Source: JBBATK01 sp039810585 (GTDB lineage: Bacteria; Bacteroidota; Ignavibacteria; Kapaibacteriales; NICIL-2). Taken from it: 64,000 bases of DNA. The notes under the pieces are model-generated. The model was given only the letters and a program-made list of their open reading frames with translations. It did not search any database and was not told the DNA's origin. This document shows positions 61,778 through 64,000 of this stretch, in pieces. The position numbers and the translations under genes were made by a program. Where the stretch lies: the NCBI GenBank assembly GCA_039810585.1, contig JBDHXF010000012.1, positions 5,525 to 69,524 on the forward strand, given 5' to 3'. The first letter of the stretch is position 1; each line of letters opens with the position of its first letter.

Positions 61778-63940
61778 TTATTCTCGCACAAACGTGACGG
61801 TATGCACTCCCATTGCATCATGCAATTGCAGAGTGTACACGCCGGCATTGAGAGAACCTAGAGATAATTCCATCTGTCCCTGTGGAATATCAGTGCCGCT
61901 ATAGCTACGAAGTTTTAGACCACGAGCGTCGAAGATCTGGATACTTGTTGGCTGACGAAGCGTGTAGCGTAGCATACTGTTGCCCTTAACCGGATTGGGC
62001 AGTAGGGAGATTCCGTTGCGTTCGGACTCGTCTTGCACAGTGTTAACAAAGTTGACAGGATCCGACGTGATGGAGCAGCCATTTTCGTTACTCACACGCA
62101 CAGTGTATTGTCCGTCTGCATCCAAAACCACCTCTGCGTTTGTTGCTCCACTGATTGCCGTGCCATTGAGATACCATTGATAGCTCGTTGCTTCCGATGC
62201 GTGGAGCACATTACCATTTTGAGTGACGGATGGTTTGGCAGGAAGGGCTAACACGTTGAGCTCAAAGGTGTCGGACATCAGCTGCGAACCGCTCGAATTT
62301 GTCGCCATCACCCAATACTTGTACGATCCCACGGTGTTGGGGAGAACCTCGATGGACGATGCTGTCTCGCCGGTGGACCAGAGGTAGGAGGCAAAGTCTC
62401 CCGAACAGCTCAAGCTGGCCAGAGTGCCCAAGCAGATTGAGGAACCAGTAGATGAGCTAATGCGTGGGGCAAGGTAGCTGCCGCCTACGTACGTGTAGGT
62501 GTAACTGCTGCCGTTCCCGGCTTTGTCGCTGACGGAGATGACAGCCTTCGCGTCTTTATTCTTGTCGACAATCTCGACGTTGAAATTCACAGTACTTGTT
62601 CCATTGTCCACCGTACGTGGGGCGATGAGACGACAGTTCGTTGAGGAGGGCATCAGTACAACCTTCGACAGGTTAGAGCGGACTGCGGGATCGTCAGGAA
62701 AATCATGAGCTGTTCCACTGATGGTACCGCCCGATGATTTGAGTTCAATACCGGGTGACTTGTTGTCCGTTTTTGAATTCAGACTCAATGCTAAACTACC
62801 GGCCGGGTGCCCATAAGAATCGTAGTCAGATCCGCCGTACGAATAGATCATGATGGGATCAGGACAACGGACTGCATACACGTTGTCACCAGGAAGTGAA
62901 TACTCCTTATAGGCATACACTTTGCCGTTGGGCATGGTATCGTTGTAAATATCTTTGGTGGCAACGGTTGGACCAAAAACGGTGCGAAGAGGTGCCCATA
63001 CCAAACTGTCGCCAATCGCGCGCGCAAACTCTAGGTTCGAAGGTACTTCGCCGTTTCCATCTACAGGAAAAATGACGCCCATATAATTGCGCGTGAAGGC
63101 GATGCCGCCCTTTGTTCCGGGAGTGCAAAAAATACATGAGTCAATAAACTGCTCCCAAGGAATAACGTTCATCTGGAAGGGGTCAGTAGAAATGTTGTCA
63201 TCCTCCTGCCCCGGATTGTACACAACACAACGAATGGGGTTTTCGGAGGAGATGCTCACGAGTGAATTATTGGGTGAAACCCGTTCATAACTCCAGCCTT
63301 CATTTTCCTTTCCGCCAACGGTTGACAAGGTCTTCCAATATTGTCCGTTCCGATTTAGCATCGTCGAGGGTTTTCCTGCAAAAACACGTTCATAAAATCC
63401 TCCGGTACGAGTTGCATATCGGGGAATGGGATAATGATAGCCCCACGATTCTACCGGAACCTCTTGTTCGTCGATGAAATCGCACCACCGAATGTTAATG
63501 GGAACGTTTGCACATTGATTGCCTGAAAATACAGCCACAGGCTTGTCGGCTACGATATGAGTACCGGTGAGGTCGCTACCCGGTGCTGTTGCCGCATTGC
63601 CCATGAGCCACACGTCGCCACGATTGATCATAAAAGTGGTTTTATCGCCTGACAGCAAACCACCTGCAGTCTTGGTAATCGTGGGTCCACCAATCGTAAC
63701 AGTCACAAGTGTGCTATCATATACTCCTACAACCGATGTTTCACTCGGCAGAGTGTACCCACCGTACAAAGCAGACATATCATCCATTGAAGCGACAACG
63801 TAATTCTGTCCCAAACACTCTGTCGGCAGCGCAACAAAACTATCCGAGGTGTACGAAAATCTCGTTACACCATACACGATACTTGGTACGGAACAACTCA
63901 CATGAATCGCTGCGCCCGGGTAGACTGGACTTGACCCGAT
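61778..63940 (-). pseudogene. IgGFc-binding-type T9SS protein (paralogue 3), 5' end interrupted
   Basis: The longest frame starts at a GTG (63901), but homology to the two paralogues continues upstream to about 63925 (SPVYPGAAIHVSCSVPS), where an in-frame TAA (63941-63943) cuts it off. About 110-130 N-terminal residues, including the signal peptide, are therefore missing. The rest, ~707 residues, retains the IgGFc-type part (DSFVALPTECLGQNYVVASMDDMS, VAVFSGNQCANVP), two Ig-like domains and a T9SS sorting domain (LLPNPVKGNSMLRYTLRQ ... NAGVYTLQLHD). Without an export signal the product cannot be secreted, so I call it disrupted; a mobile element end follows at 63919. Confidence 0.75.
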
Positions 63941-64000
63941 TTAATGGAGGCAAATCAAATTACTAAATCGCAACTCTCTTTCAAAGTCAACCGGACTCTT
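63919..64000 (+). mobile_element. Probable end of an insertion element, window edge
   Basis: From about 63919 the sequence no longer matches the disrupted gene. It reads TAGACTGGACTTGACCCGAT, a possible terminal repeat, then GGAGG and an open frame from 63943 (MEANQITKSQLSFKVNRTL) running off the window, as expected for a transposase start. The other end is outside the window, so class and inverted repeats cannot be confirmed. Confidence 0.45.

Overview
The window is one contiguous chromosomal piece from a Gram-negative bacterium of the Bacteroidota/Chlorobiota side of the tree. A Kapabacteria- or Ignavibacteria-like lineage is my best guess. The reasons are about ten exported proteins with type IX secretion (T9SS) C-terminal sorting domains, a PorZ-like T9SS protein, an arginine operon using the acetyl/succinyl-ornithine carbamoyltransferase type, atpD-atpC as a separate pair, and Bacteroidota-type -7 boxes (TAnnTTTG) upstream of several genes. 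Base composition is moderate (near 50% GC), with an AT-richer island around 17.8-20.1 kb. Taxonomy is inference; there is no rRNA in the window.

Layout. 1-5.7 kb: small exported or lipoprotein genes of unknown function, a VOC protein and a DUF6530-like gene whose promoter carries an unusual array of alternating half-sites. 6-10.2 kb: catalase-peroxidase katG, DUF4256, SRPBCC and a second VOC protein. 10.2-11.3 kb: a 79-bp-period palindrome array and a helix-rich candidate leader RNA. 11.3-16.4 kb: a four-gene electron-transfer and sulfur locus (octaheme tetrathionate-reductase-family cytochrome, two YeeE/YedE-type sulfur transport proteins, the second fused to a rhodanese-like domain, and a nonaheme c/b cytochrome like Geobacter CbcL). 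16.6-17.7 kb: arsC-aquaporin arsenic pair. 18.6-23.4 kb: two T9SS cargo proteins around a tRNA-Thr. 23.5-31 kb: arginine operon (GNAT, argG, argC, argF', argB, argE', argH; argD absent). 31-42 kb: fabF, secreted endonuclease I, two ABC-2 permeases, DinB, HNH, alpha/beta hydrolase, PorZ-like protein, ribH, PHP phosphoesterase. 42.2-46.7 kb: second palindrome array, DUF1800/DUF1501 pair, composite repeats. 46.8-54.2 kb: fliW-csrA-response regulator-rfaE2, an Omp85 protein, a small protein and two T9SS proteins including a secreted cyclophilin. 55-57 kb: atpD-atpC. 57-64 kb: sialidase-like T9SS protein and two IgGFc-binding-domain T9SS proteins, the last cut at its 5' end by what looks like a mobile-element terminus.

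How it works together. The 11.3-16.4 kb genes read as a respiratory module: a membrane quinol-cytochrome passing electrons to a multiheme reductase for an oxidised sulfur (or other) acceptor, with transporters handling the sulfur product. The many T9SS cargo proteins, PorZ and the Omp85 protein describe a cell with a large exported proteome. The gaps are unusually rich in palindromic repeats of several families, including covarying REP-like arrays, a 181-bp composite element in three copies and at least six dispersed hairpins with a conserved flank. I had no search tools; all family names come from recognised motifs and should be read with the stated confidence.
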